A DNA stretch of 64,000 bases from Rathayibacter sp. VKM Ac-2760 (GTDB lineage: Bacteria; Actinomycetota; Actinomycetes; Actinomycetales; Microbacteriaceae). A model generated the notes under the pieces. That model made no database searches. It was not told the DNA's origin and saw only the letters and a list, made by a program, of their open reading frames with translations. The stretch spans positions 4,216,001-4,280,000 of the forward strand of contig NZ_CP047173.1 of the NCBI RefSeq assembly GCF_009834185.1, written 5' to 3'. Below are positions 1 through 7,641 of the stretch, piece after piece (within the stretch, counting starts at the first letter, position 1; each line of letters opens with the position of its first letter). Both the position numbers and the translations under genes were made by a program.

Positions 1-1
1 C

Positions 2-250
2 CTCACCATCAACACCATCGCGATGATCGAGTACTCCGCCATCGCCGGCACGATCGGCGCCGGCGGCATCGGCTACGTCGCCGTCACCTACGGCTATCAG
101 CGCTTCGACACCACCGTGATGCTCGCGACGATCGTCATCCTCGTCGCGACCGTCGCCGTCGTGCAGCTCACCGGCGACGCCCTGGTCCGCGCGACCACGC
201 CGAGCGCCTCGCGCTCGCGGCGAGCGCCACGCGCCGCCGCCGCCGTCTAG
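2..250 (+). CDS. metI: MetI-type methionine ABC transporter permease, C-terminal fragment
   Basis: This is the last 82 codons of an inner-membrane permease of a MetNIQ-type methionine importer; the start lies outside the window. The visible part has the MetI-family end, with IEYSAIAGTIGAGGIGYVAV followed by a last hydrophobic helix (VMLATIVILVATVAVVQL) and a basic, Ala/Arg-rich cytoplasmic tail. The tail is longer and more basic than usual for MetI. The metQ-like gene starts 92 bp downstream on the same strand, which supports the assignment. The ATPase (metN) would be expected upstream of the window. Confidence 0.85.
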   Translation, partial: LTINTIAMIEYSAIAGTIGAGGIGYVAVTYGYQRFDTTVMLATIVILVATVAVVQLTGDALVRATTPSASRSRRAPRAAAAV

Positions 251-342
251 CCGCCGCTCCCCCTGATCCCGCCCCGGGCCCTCCGCCCGGGCGTCCCTCC
301 CGCGTGCCGCCGTCCGGCCGCCACCGCTCGAAAGGCACTGAC

Positions 343-1242
343 ATGACCACTGCGAACTCCGGCCCCGAGGACCTCGGCTTCGAACTCAAGAAGAAGCGCC
401 GCTGGCCCTGGATCGCCGGCGCGGCCGTCGTCGTGGTCGGCGTCGGCGCGTTCGTCGCCGTCCCGCTCCTCTCCCCCGCCGTCTCCGCGAACGAGCAGGA
501 GGGCGCGACCCTCTACGTCGCGACCGCCGAGGGCAACGCCTCCGAGCAGGCCCTCGTCGACTTCGTGGCGGAGGAGGTGGCGCCGCGCTACGGCATCACC
601 GTCGCCTTCAAGGGCCTCTCGGACAGCAACACGATCAACCGCGCCGTGAGCGAGGGCGAGGTCGCCGCGACCGTCTACCAGCACAAGCTCTGGCTCGGCC
701 AGGTGCTCGAGGCCAACCCCGACTTCGAGGAGGAGGCGGCGACGCCCGTCTTCCGCTGGGGCTTCGGGCTTTGGAGCGACAAGTACGGCGACGTCTCCGA
801 GATCCCCGACGGCGGCACGATCTCGCTCTACTCCGACCCGGCGAACGAGGCCCAGGGCCTCTGGCTGCTGCAGTCGGCCGGCCTGATCACGCTGAAGGAG
901 GGGACGGAGCCCGGCACCGCGACGCAGGACGACATCGCCTCGAACCCGAAGAACCTGCAGTTCACGCTGCTCGACTTCGCCGCCCAGTCCCGCGCGCTGC
1001 CCGACCTCGACGCGGCCGTCGGCTACACCGAGTACTACCTCGCCGCCGGCATCCCGATCGAGCAGCAGATCTTCGCGCCGCAGGCCCCCGACGACTTCGC
1101 CGGCCAGCTGACCATCGGCTCGAAGTACAAAGACACCGCCAACATCGAGAAGCTCGTCGCGGCCTTCCAGGACCCGGCCGTGCAGGAGTTCCTCGCCACC
1201 GACGAGACGGTGAAGGGCATCCTGCTGCCGATCGAGGGCTGA
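343..1242 (+). CDS. metQ: MetQ/NlpA-family substrate-binding protein, signal-anchored
   Basis: Extracytoplasmic binding protein of the methionine ABC importer encoded upstream (299 aa). The NlpA fold is recognisable from TLYVATAEGNASEQALVDFV near residues 48-67 and from YTEYYLAAGIPIEQQIF toward the C terminus. The ATG at 343 was chosen over the ATG at 304 because GAAAGG lies about 8 nt upstream. MetQ proteins are usually lipoproteins, but this one has no cysteine at all. A basic stretch (KKKRRW) precedes one hydrophobic segment (residues ~24-45), so it is probably tethered by an uncleaved signal anchor or released after signal peptidase I cleavage. The ligand (D/L-methionine) is inferred from the family. 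Confidence 0.85.
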   Translation: MTTANSGPEDLGFELKKKRRWPWIAGAAVVVVGVGAFVAVPLLSPAVSANEQEGATLYVATAEGNASEQALVDFVAEEVAPRYGITVAFKGLSDSNTINRAVSEGEVAATVYQHKLWLGQVLEANPDFEEEAATPVFRWGFGLWSDKYGDVSEIPDGGTISLYSDPANEAQGLWLLQSAGLITLKEGTEPGTATQDDIASNPKNLQFTLLDFAAQSRALPDLDAAVGYTEYYLAAGIPIEQQIFAPQAPDDFAGQLTIGSKYKDTANIEKLVAAFQDPAVQEFLATDETVKGILLPIEG

Positions 1243-1285
1243 GCGCGCCGGCGCGGGCGCGACTCCGCGCACAACGTCAGCTGCA

Positions 1286-1321
1286 AGCCGGTCTCCTCCG
1301 CGATCAGCGATGAGACCGGCT
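1286..1321 (+). terminator. Hairpin downstream of metQ
   Basis: Perfect 10-bp stem AGCCGGTCTC / GAGACCGGCT starting 44 nt after the metQ stop. No clear T-run follows, so it is either a weak intrinsic terminator or an RNA 3'-end stabiliser. The left flank CGCACAACGTCAGCTG resembles the arm of the inverted repeat at 54599. Confidence 0.45.
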
Positions 1322-1370
1322 CTCCGCCGACGTTCCGCGCGAGCGCGCCGCGCCGCCCCGGCTCTCCCCC

Positions 1371-1982
1371 GCACCTCCGGCACGCGGAACCACCTCCGGC
1401 ACGCCGAAAACCGCGGATCCCACGAGTCCGAGCACATTCCGCGAGCCGAACGTCACCCCGACACTCGTGCCCGCACCTCCGGCACGCAGAATGAGCTCCG
1501 GCACGCCGAAACTCGCGGATCCCACGAGCCCGAGCACGTTCCGCGAGCCGAACGTCGACCCGACGGCCCGGAGCGCACCTCCGGCACGCAGAAGCACCTC
1601 CGGCACGCAGGAACCCGCGGATCCCGCGAGCCGGAGCACGTTCCACGAGCCGAACGTCCACCCGACGGCCCGGAGCGCACCTCCGGCACGCAGAACCACC
1701 TCCGGCACGCAGGAACCCGCGGATCCCGCGAGCCGGAGCACGTTCCACGAGCCGAACGTCCACCCGACGGCCCGGAGCGCACCTCCGGCACGCAGAACCA
1801 CCTCCGGCACGCAGGAACCCGCCGATCCCACGAGCCCGAGCACGTTCCGCGAGCCGAACGTCTACCCGACGCCCGCGCGCCCACCTCCGGCACGCAGAAC
1901 CACCTCCGGCACGCCGGAACCCGCCGATCCCGCGAGCCCGAGCACATTCCGCGAGCCCGAGGTCACCCGACCCGCGCGGCGG
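1371..1982. repeat. Six tandem copies of a 102-bp repeat
   Basis: Units begin at 1371, 1473, 1575, 1677, 1779 and 1881, exactly 102 bp apart. Copies 3-5 are nearly identical and the outer copies more diverged. Each unit opens with two copies of CACCTCCGGCACGC 18 bp apart. Each also carries an inverted repeat ACGTTC-N8-GAACGT (ACATTC in some units). Because 102 is a multiple of three and the DNA lacks stops, long open frames run through it on both strands, including one continuous with the oxidoreductase at 2040. I read the array as non-coding. It fills most of the gene-free stretch 1243-2039. Confidence 0.9.
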
Positions 1983-2039
1983 CGCGCCGGATCCGGGGCC
2001 CGTGGGAACACGGAGGCCGCCGCGCGCGTTGCCTCCTGC

Positions 2040-3047
2040 ATGACCGTTCCCCTCTCAATCCTCGACCTCGCCCCCATCGCACCCGGAGAGACCGCGCGCG
2101 ACAGCTTCGCCGCCTCCGTCGCTCTGGCGCAGCAGGCCGAGCGGAGCGGGTACCGCCGGGTCTGGTACGCCGAGCACCACAACATGGCGTCGATCGCGTC
2201 GAGCGCCACGTCCGTGCTGATCGCGCACGTCGCCTCGCAGACGTCGACCATCCGCCTCGGCTCCGGCGGCGTGATGCTGCCCAACCACTCCCCGCTGACC
2301 ATCGCGGAGCAGTTCGGCACCCTCGAGACCCTGCACCCGGGCCGCATCGACCTCGGCCTCGGCCGCGCCCCCGGCAGCGACCAGGCCACCTTCCGCGCCC
2401 TGCGCCGCGAGCACGACTCGTCCGAGCGCTTCCCGCAGGACGTCCTCGAGTTGCAGGCGTTCCTCGCCGGCGAGTCCCGCATCGCCGGCGTCAGCGCGAC
2501 GCCCGGAGCCGGCACCCGCGTCCCCCTCTACATCCTCGGCTCGTCGCTCTTCGGCGCGCAGCTGGCCGCCGCCCTCGGCCTGCCCTACGCCTTCGCCTCG
2601 CACTTCGCGCCCGACGCGCTGCACCAGGCCGTCGCCGAGTACCGCCGCGGCTTCCGCCCCTCGGAGCAGCTCGACGCGCCCTACGTCATCGCCGGCGTGA
2701 ACGCCATCGCCGCCGACAGTGAGGAGGACGCCCAGGAGCAGTTCGCGCAGATGAAGCGCGCCCGCCTGATGATGCTGCTGCGCCAGAGCGGCCAGATCCC
2801 GGTCGACCAGCAGTTCTCCGAGGAGGAGCTCGACCACCTGCTGACCGCTCCGGTCGGCGCGCACGTCGCGAGCATGACCCACTACACCGGCGTCGGCACG
2901 GGCGAGCAGGTCGCGGACTACGTGGCCGAGTTCGCGCGCACGGCGGACGCGGACGAGGTCATCGTCGCGCACGCGTCGCTCGCCACGCCGGCCCGCCTCC
3001 GCTCGGTCGCGCTGCTGGCGGAGGCGCACTCGCTCGTCGCCGCGTAG
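2040..3047 (+). CDS. LLM-class (luciferase-like) flavin-dependent oxidoreductase
   Basis: Cytoplasmic flavin monooxygenase-like protein of 335 aa. The fold is shown by SILDLAPIAPGETARDSF at the N terminus, WYAEHHNM, the GSGGVMLPNHSPLTIAEQFG segment and LHPGRIDLGLGRAPGSD, all typical of the YhbW/MsnO8 branch; the substrate is unknown. ATG 2040 is where family homology begins, but no good Shine-Dalgarno precedes it. The same frame stays open upstream through the 102-bp repeats to a GTG at 1467, which would add a Pro/Thr-rich 34-aa repeat domain. That would be unprecedented for this family, so the short form is preferred. Confidence 0.85.
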   Translation: MTVPLSILDLAPIAPGETARDSFAASVALAQQAERSGYRRVWYAEHHNMASIASSATSVLIAHVASQTSTIRLGSGGVMLPNHSPLTIAEQFGTLETLHPGRIDLGLGRAPGSDQATFRALRREHDSSERFPQDVLELQAFLAGESRIAGVSATPGAGTRVPLYILGSSLFGAQLAAALGLPYAFASHFAPDALHQAVAEYRRGFRPSEQLDAPYVIAGVNAIAADSEEDAQEQFAQMKRARLMMLLRQSGQIPVDQQFSEEELDHLLTAPVGAHVASMTHYTGVGTGEQVADYVAEFARTADADEVIVAHASLATPARLRSVALLAEAHSLVAA

Positions 3048-3061
3048 GCTCCCGCGGACCC

Positions 3062-3083
3062 GTTCGATCTGCAGGCGATCCGG
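3062..3083. repeat. Single copy of a GATCTGCAGGCGATCC element
   Basis: GTTCGATCTGCAGGCGATCC lies 15 nt after the oxidoreductase stop. The same core occurs as the two inverted arms of the element at 25002-25086, so this is a half-copy of that family. No function is evident. Confidence 0.5.
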
Positions 3084-3239
3084 CGCGCTTCCGGCTCGAA
3101 GGCCACTCGACGCACGCCCTGAGCGCGACATCACCTGCACAACGAACCGGAGCCGCCGGGCGAAACGGCGCCAGGCGGAATGGCGGCGCCCCGGCCGCGG
3201 TTGCACGGGGAGGCTCCGACAGGCCCGAGGGAGGCACCC

Positions 3240-3905
3240 GTGCAGATCGTGGACTGGCTGTTCGACGCGCAGATCGTGATCGGCGACCAGACGGTGCTCT
3301 GGCGCGAGGTGATCGGCAACGTCTTCGGCCTGCTCAGCGCCCTCGGCGGCATGCGGCGCAAGGTCTGGGCGTGGCCCGTGGGCCTCGTCGGCAATGCGCT
3401 GCTCTTCACCGTGTTCATGGGCGCGCTGTTCGACACTCCGAACCCGGTGAACCTGCTCGGCCAGGCCGGCCGCCAGGTGATGTTCATCATCGTGAGCATC
3501 TACGGCTGGTACCGCTGGACGCACCGCCCGAGCGACGCGACGACGCTGATCTCGCCGCGCTGGGCGTCCTGGCGCACCCGCGGACTGCTGGTGCTCGGCA
3601 TGGTCGGCGGCACCGCGATCCTCACCCCGGTGTTCCGAGCGCTCGGCTCCTACGAGCCGGTGTGGAGCGACGCCTGGATCTTCGTCGGCTCGCTGCTCGC
3701 CACCTACGGCATGGCCAAGGGCTGGGTCGAGTTCTGGCTGATCTGGGTCGCCGTCGACATCGTCGGCGTCCCGCTGCTCTTCTCGGCCGGCTACTACGCC
3801 TCCGGCCTGATGTACGTCTTCTACGGCGCGTTCACCCTGCTCGGCTTCTTCGTCTGGATGAAGGAGGGGCGCCGCCCGTCGGCCGCCCCGGTCACCGTCG
3901 GCTGA
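3240..3905 (+). CDS. pnuC: PnuC-family nicotinamide riboside/NMN transporter
   Basis: Integral membrane facilitator for an NAD+ or B-vitamin precursor (221 aa). PnuC hallmarks are visible: GLLSALGGMRRKVWAWPVGL, NLLGQAGRQVMFIIVSIYGW with WYRW after it, and about seven hydrophobic segments ending in FYGAFTLLGFFVW. The GTG at 3240 is supported by GAGGGAGG a few nucleotides upstream; the ATG at 3180 would only add a charged extension. No NadR-like kinase gene is adjacent, so the transported vitamer (nicotinamide riboside or other) is inferred from the family. Confidence 0.9.
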   Translation: MQIVDWLFDAQIVIGDQTVLWREVIGNVFGLLSALGGMRRKVWAWPVGLVGNALLFTVFMGALFDTPNPVNLLGQAGRQVMFIIVSIYGWYRWTHRPSDATTLISPRWASWRTRGLLVLGMVGGTAILTPVFRALGSYEPVWSDAWIFVGSLLATYGMAKGWVEFWLIWVAVDIVGVPLLFSAGYYASGLMYVFYGAFTLLGFFVWMKEGRRPSAAPVTVG

Positions 3906-3923
3906 GCGCCGCCGCGCCGCGCC

Positions 3924-3978
3924 GATCCGTCAGGAACGGTCGCCCGAATCGCGCGGACACCGCCGTTCTTGACGGATC
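3924..3978. repeat. Inverted repeat, family A (55 bp)
   Basis: Arms GATCCGTCAGGAACGG and CCGTTCTTGACGGATC match at 15 of 16 positions around a 23-nt loop, starting 18 nt after pnuC. A second member with the same arm and loop lengths lies at 7553-7609. It probably acts as the pnuC terminator and is a dispersed extragenic palindrome. Confidence 0.7.
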
Positions 3979-4039
3979 GATGGCGCCTGACGTCGCGCAT
4001 CCGGTATCGAGGGAGTTGGATCGGGAGATGAGGACCACG

Positions 4040-4198
4040 ATGACTCCCCGGACCGCGTTCGTGCTCGCCTCGCTCTGGGCGGCCCTCGCCGCCTGGGGCG
4101 CCGCGATCGGCAGCACCGCTTTCCTCGTCGGCGGCCTCGCCATGGCTGCCGCCTTCGCCGCGCTCGGCGTCGTGCTCCGCCGCCGGACACGCCGCTGA
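4040..4198 (+). CDS. Small two-helix membrane protein, unknown function
   Basis: A 52-aa protein with two hydrophobic segments (FVLASLWAALAAWGAAIG and TAFLVGGLAMAAAFAALGVV) and a basic C-terminal tail (LRRRTRR), predicted to be a small inner-membrane hairpin. The ATG at 4040 is 12 nt after GGGAG; the ATG at 4028 has no room for a ribosome site. I do not recognise a family. It lies between pnuC and a convergent metallo-hydrolase, with compound palindromes downstream. Confidence 0.6.
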   Translation: MTPRTAFVLASLWAALAAWGAAIGSTAFLVGGLAMAAAFAALGVVLRRRTRR

Positions 4199-4209
4199 GC
4201 GCGGAAGCA

Positions 4210-4340
4210 CATGCTGGTCGAGTAGCCGCGGAACGCGGCGTATCGAGACCCACCGTCGTCAGCAGGACAGGTCTGCAGGCTCACCTTCTGACGGCGTCGG
4301 ATCTCGATACGCCCGCTCCGCGGGCTACTCGATCAACATG
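4210..4340. repeat. Compound palindromic element (~131 bp), full copy
   Basis: Starts CATGCTGGTCGAGTAGCC and ends GGCTACTCGATCAACATG, so the whole element is a palindrome. Each half is a smaller hairpin (TCGAGTAGCC...GGCGTATCGA and its inverse). The centre holds GTCAG...GTCTGCAG...TCTGACG. It sits between convergent genes. The gene-free stretch 4199-4520 holds only this element and the next one. Confidence 0.85.
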
Positions 4341-4384
4341 AGAGGCCGCTCGATCAGCAGGCGAGCGCGCACCCGCACCCCATG

Positions 4385-4484
4385 CATGCTGGTCGGGTAG
4401 CCGCGGGACGCGGCGTATCGAGACCCACGCCGTTCGGAGGGTGGATCTCGATAGGCCCGCTCCGCGGGCTCCTCGATCAGCGTG
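4385..4484. repeat. Compound palindromic element, shortened copy
   Basis: Same family as 4210-4340, 45 bp further on and in the same orientation, but with a central region about 30 bp shorter. The arms are more degenerate (GTCGGGTAGCC, GGCTCCTCGATCAG). Confidence 0.75.
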
Positions 4485-4520
4485 AGGGCGCCCGCTCCGC
4501 CGCCAGCCGTGAGCGCCGCG

Positions 4521-5150
4521 TCAGTGCCCGCGCGCGATCCACGCCTCGCGGTCCGGCTTCTCCGTGCCGATGGTGGTCGTGGGGCCGTGACCCGTGCGGA
4601 CGACCGTGTCGTCCGGCAGCGTCAGCAGGCGGCCGGTGATCGACTCGATGATCGTCGGGAACGAGCTGTAGGAGCGGCCGGTCGCGCCGGGTCCGCCCTG
4701 GAAGAGAGTGTCGCCGGTGAAGACGGTGCCCAGCTCGGCCGCGACGAAGCAGACGGCGCCCGGCGTGTGGCCGGGGGTGTGCCGCACCTCGAGGTCGAGG
4801 CCGGCGACGGTGATCACCTGGCCGTCCTCGAGGGTGCCGCTCGGCGCGGAGTCGGGGTAGTAGGCGTCCCAGAGCACGCGGTCGGCCTCGTGCAGCAGCA
4901 CCGGGACGTCGACGGCGGCCAGGAGTGCGGTGACCGCGTCGATGTGGTCGGTGTGCGCGTGCGTGAGCAGGACCGCGCGCAGCGTGCGGTCGCCGACGGC
5001 CGCGAGGATCGCCTCCGCGTCGTGCGGCGCGTCGATGACGACGCACTCGGAGTCGTCGCCGACGATCCAGACGTTGTTGTCCACGTCCCAGGTGCCGCCG
5101 TCGAGGGCGAAGGTGCCGCTGGTGACGAGGTGGTCGATGCGGGCGCCCAT
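4521..5150 (-). CDS. MBL-fold metallo-hydrolase, probable S-formylmycothiol-type thioesterase
   Basis: A 209-aa metallo-beta-lactamase-fold hydrolase resembling glyoxalase II. The metal motif THAHTDHID is visible, with downstream ligands in VRHTPGHTPGAV, VFTGDTLFQGGPGATGRS and RTGHGP. Its start codon overlaps the stop of the mycothiol formaldehyde dehydrogenase gene by one base (TGATG), so the two are translationally coupled. Family context suggests it hydrolyses the S-formylmycothiol made by the dehydrogenase, releasing formate and mycothiol. That substrate is inferred from gene order. Confidence 0.85.
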   Translation of the reverse strand: MGARIDHLVTSGTFALDGGTWDVDNNVWIVGDDSECVVIDAPHDAEAILAAVGDRTLRAVLLTHAHTDHIDAVTALLAAVDVPVLLHEADRVLWDAYYPDSAPSGTLEDGQVITVAGLDLEVRHTPGHTPGAVCFVAAELGTVFTGDTLFQGGPGATGRSYSSFPTIIESITGRLLTLPDDTVVRTGHGPTTTIGTEKPDREAWIARGH

Positions 5151-6244
5151 CAGAGCACCACCACCGAGCGGAGCACGTCGCCGCCGGCCATCGTGGCGAA
5201 CGCCTGCTCGATGTCGCGGATGCCGATCCGCTCGGTCACGAACTCGTCGAGCGGCAGACGGCCCTGGAGATACAGGTCGGTGAGCATCGGGAAGTCGCGC
5301 TCGGGCAGGCAGTCGCCGTACCAGCTCGACTTGAGCGAGCCGCCGCGGCCGAAGACGTCGAGCAGCGGGATCTCGAGCGTCATCTCGGGCGTCGGCACGC
5401 CGACGAGCACGACGGTGCCGGCCAGGTCGCGGGCGTAGAACGCCTGGCGCCAGGTCTCGGGGCGGCCGACCGCGTCGATCACGACGTCGGCGCCGAAGCC
5501 GTCGGTCAGCGCCTGCACGGCGGCGACCACGCCGGCCTCGTCGAGGCCGCTCGAGTCGATGACGTGGGTGGCGCCGAGCTCCTCGGCCTTGACGAGCTTC
5601 TTCGGGTCGCGGTCGATCGCGATGATCGTGCTCGCGCCGGCCAGCTTCGCGCCGACGACGGCCGCGGTGCCGACTCCGCCGCAGCCGATCACGGCCACGG
5701 AGTCGCCGCGGGTGACGGTGCCGGTGTTCATCGCGGCGCCGAGGCCCGCCATGATGCCGCAGCCGAGCAGGCCGACGGCGGCGGGGTCGGCGGCCGGGTC
5801 GACCTTCGTGCACTGCTTGGCGTGCACGAGCGTCTTCTCGGCGAAGGCGCCGATGCCCAGCGCCGGGCTGAGCTCGGTGCCGTCGGTGAGGGTCATCCTC
5901 TGGGTCGCGTTGAAGGTGTTGAAGCAGTACCAGGGCTCGGCGCGGACGCAGGCGCGGCACTCGCCGCAGACGGCGCGCCAGTTGAGCACGACGAAGTCGC
6001 CGACCTCGACGTGGGTGACGCCCTCGCCGATCGCGCTGACCCGGCCCGCGGCCTCGTGGCCGAGCAGGAACGGGAAGTCGTCGCTGATCCCGCCCTCGCG
6101 GTAGTGGTAGTCGGTGTGGCAGACACCGCAGGTCTCGATGTCGACGACGGCCTCGCCGGGCCCGGGATCGGGGACGACGATGTCGACGAGCTCGACGGGA
6201 GCCCCCTTCGACCGGGCGATGACGCCGCTCACAGTGGTGGGCAT
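5150..6244 (-). CDS. mscR: S-(hydroxymethyl)mycothiol dehydrogenase (MSH-dependent formaldehyde dehydrogenase)
   Basis: Zinc-dependent class III alcohol dehydrogenase homologue (364 aa) that oxidises the formaldehyde-mycothiol adduct with NAD+. Catalytic zinc ligands are in ETCGVCHTDYHYREGG and FLLGHEAAG; the structural zinc cysteines are in CGECRACVRAEPWYC. The nucleotide site is VIGCGGVGTAAVVGAKLAGA. The ATG at 6244 follows GAAGGAG. Mycothiol dependence is inferred from the close match to actinobacterial MscR/AdhE2 and from the paired MBL hydrolase. It may also act as S-nitrosomycothiol reductase. Confidence 0.9.
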   Translation of the reverse strand: MPTTVSGVIARSKGAPVELVDIVVPDPGPGEAVVDIETCGVCHTDYHYREGGISDDFPFLLGHEAAGRVSAIGEGVTHVEVGDFVVLNWRAVCGECRACVRAEPWYCFNTFNATQRMTLTDGTELSPALGIGAFAEKTLVHAKQCTKVDPAADPAAVGLLGCGIMAGLGAAMNTGTVTRGDSVAVIGCGGVGTAAVVGAKLAGASTIIAIDRDPKKLVKAEELGATHVIDSSGLDEAGVVAAVQALTDGFGADVVIDAVGRPETWRQAFYARDLAGTVVLVGVPTPEMTLEIPLLDVFGRGGSLKSSWYGDCLPERDFPMLTDLYLQGRLPLDEFVTERIGIRDIEQAFATMAGGDVLRSVVVL

Positions 6245-6430
6245 GGGGGCTCCTTCGGGCGGGGGCGGGTGGTGCGGGGAACCGTTCCACAGTACCGAGC
6301 GGCGCCTGCGCAGGGGCCGTCGTCGGGGCGCGGGCGGACGCGCGGACCCGCTACCGGCATCCCCTCTCCGAAAGTCGTCGTACTCGACCGCCGAGTACGA
6401 CAACTCCTGCGCAGTGGATCGCGCAGATAT

Positions 6431-6445
6431 CATTAGTAATCAATG
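6431..6445. promoter_or_regulatory. Candidate operator upstream of the GH26 mannanase
   Basis: CATTAGTAATCAATG is an AT-rich island in GC-rich DNA, 81 bp before the GH26 start. It matches 11 of 15 positions of the palindrome at 18377-18391 upstream of the GH5 mannanase (shared pattern CATNANTAATNNATG), suggesting one regulator for both secreted mannanases. It lies in the divergent region 6245-6525, which is otherwise without visible features. Confidence 0.45.
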
Positions 6446-6525
6446 TAAGGGTTGACGAGGCCGCGCTGAGGGCTCAGGGTGTCCCTGCGGGCGCTCACCG
6501 ACGAGGGTCCGCGGAGAGGACCACC

Positions 6526-7539
6526 ATGGCTCGACGACGAGTCCGCACCCGCCGCATCCTCCTGGCCGCCGCCCTCGGGGCCGCCCTGCTCGCTCCACTG
6601 GTCGCCCCGTCGCCGGACGCGGCGCAGGCGTTCCCGGCGAAGTCGAAGACCGCCGTCCTGCAGTACCTGCAGTCGATCACCGGGACGAGCATCGTCTCGG
6701 GCCAGCACAACAAGGAGCCGGCGAGCGCCCCCGCGCAGTACACGCAGCAGGTGAAGGACATCACCGGGCAGTACCCGGGCCTCTGGGGCGGCGACCTGTT
6801 CTTCACCGCCGCCGACGCCGCGAACCGGCAGCGCGTCGTCGACCAGGCGAAGACGGAGTGGGCCAACGGCTCGCTCGTCACCCTCGCCTGGCACGCCTGC
6901 CCGCCGACCGGGCCGAGCACCTGCGCGTTCGACGGCGGCGTGAAGAGCAGCATCACGGATGCGCAGTTCCAGCAGATCGTCACCGGCGGCACGGCGCTCA
7001 ACACCACCTGGAAGCAGCGGATGGCCGAGGTCGTGCCGTACCTCCGGCAGCTGAAGGACGCGGGCGTGCCCGTGCTGTTCCGGCCGTTCCACGAGATGAA
7101 CGAGACCTGGAACTGGTGGGGCGGCCGCCCCGGAGCGAACGGCGGCGCGAAGATCTACCAGCAGATGCGCGACTACTTCGACGCCCAGGGCCTGACCAAC
7201 CTGATCTGGGTCTGGAACGTGCAGGACAACCCCGCGGGCGGCTGGGCGGGCTACTACCCGGGTGCGAACTACGCCGACGTCGTCTCGTTGGACGTCTGGT
7301 ACAAGGGCTTCCCGAGCTCCGGCGACTACCAGCAGCTGCAGTCGATCGCCGGCTCGAAGCCGATCGCGATCGCCGAGATGGGGAAGGTGCCGGACGCGTC
7401 GCTGCTGCAGAGCCAGACCCGCTGGTCGTACTTCATGATCTGGTCGGAGCAGCTGCGCGGCAGCAACACGAACGCCGCCATCCAGAGCGCGTACTTCCAC
7501 CCCCGCGTCCTCAACCAGGGCGAGCTGACGCTCCCCTGA
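6526..7539 (+). CDS. Secreted GH26 beta-mannanase (endo-1,4-beta-mannosidase)
   Basis: Extracellular endo-mannanase of 337 aa. It has a Sec signal peptide (MARRRVRTRRILLAAALGAA, cleavage near AQA-F around residue 35) followed by one GH26 catalytic domain and no binding module. The acid/base is Glu190 in RPFHEMNETWNWWG and the nucleophile Glu284 in IAIAEMGKV; other GH26 features are SGQHN and WVWNVQDN. ATG 6526 has GGAGAGGA at good spacing. The mannan-import locus begins 0.7 kb away on the other strand, and a shared AT-rich operator-like motif upstream suggests co-regulation with the GH5 enzyme. Confidence 0.9.
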   Translation: MARRRVRTRRILLAAALGAALLAPLVAPSPDAAQAFPAKSKTAVLQYLQSITGTSIVSGQHNKEPASAPAQYTQQVKDITGQYPGLWGGDLFFTAADAANRQRVVDQAKTEWANGSLVTLAWHACPPTGPSTCAFDGGVKSSITDAQFQQIVTGGTALNTTWKQRMAEVVPYLRQLKDAGVPVLFRPFHEMNETWNWWGGRPGANGGAKIYQQMRDYFDAQGLTNLIWVWNVQDNPAGGWAGYYPGANYADVVSLDVWYKGFPSSGDYQQLQSIAGSKPIAIAEMGKVPDASLLQSQTRWSYFMIWSEQLRGSNTNAAIQSAYFHPRVLNQGELTLP

Positions 7540-7552
7540 CCCGCGGGCGCAT

Positions 7553-7609
7553 CGATCCGTCACGAACGGCTGCCTCCTGCGCGGAGAGGGAGCCGTTCGT
7601 GACGGATCG
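7553..7609. repeat. Inverted repeat, family A (57 bp, perfect arms)
   Basis: Perfect 19-bp arms CGATCCGTCACGAACGGCT and AGCCGTTCGTGACGGATCG, 13 nt after the GH26 stop. Same core, loop length and position relative to a gene end as the copy at 3924. Likely terminator and dispersed repeat. Confidence 0.8.
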
Positions 7610-7628
7610 CCGGCGTCCGGGCCGGGAG

Positions 7629-7634
7629 TAGGGT
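7629..7634 (+). promoter_or_regulatory. Putative -10 box for leaderless transcription of arr
   Basis: TAGGGT ends exactly 7 nt before the arr ATG, the distance expected if transcription starts at the start codon. The same geometry is seen before five other genes in the window. Confidence 0.45.
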
Positions 7635-7641
7635 CCTGCGC

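Noticed and set aside
1371..1982. CRISPR-like array
   Set aside because: There is no repeat-spacer alternation; the whole 102 bp is repeated, and no cas genes are nearby.
1310..2722. Long plus- and minus-strand frames with 34-aa repeats through 1371-1982
   Set aside because: The 102-bp period keeps every frame open in GC-rich DNA. Several mutually exclusive frames look equally repetitive, and none has a ribosome site or signal peptide. Kept as DNA repeat, with the in-frame link to the oxidoreductase noted.
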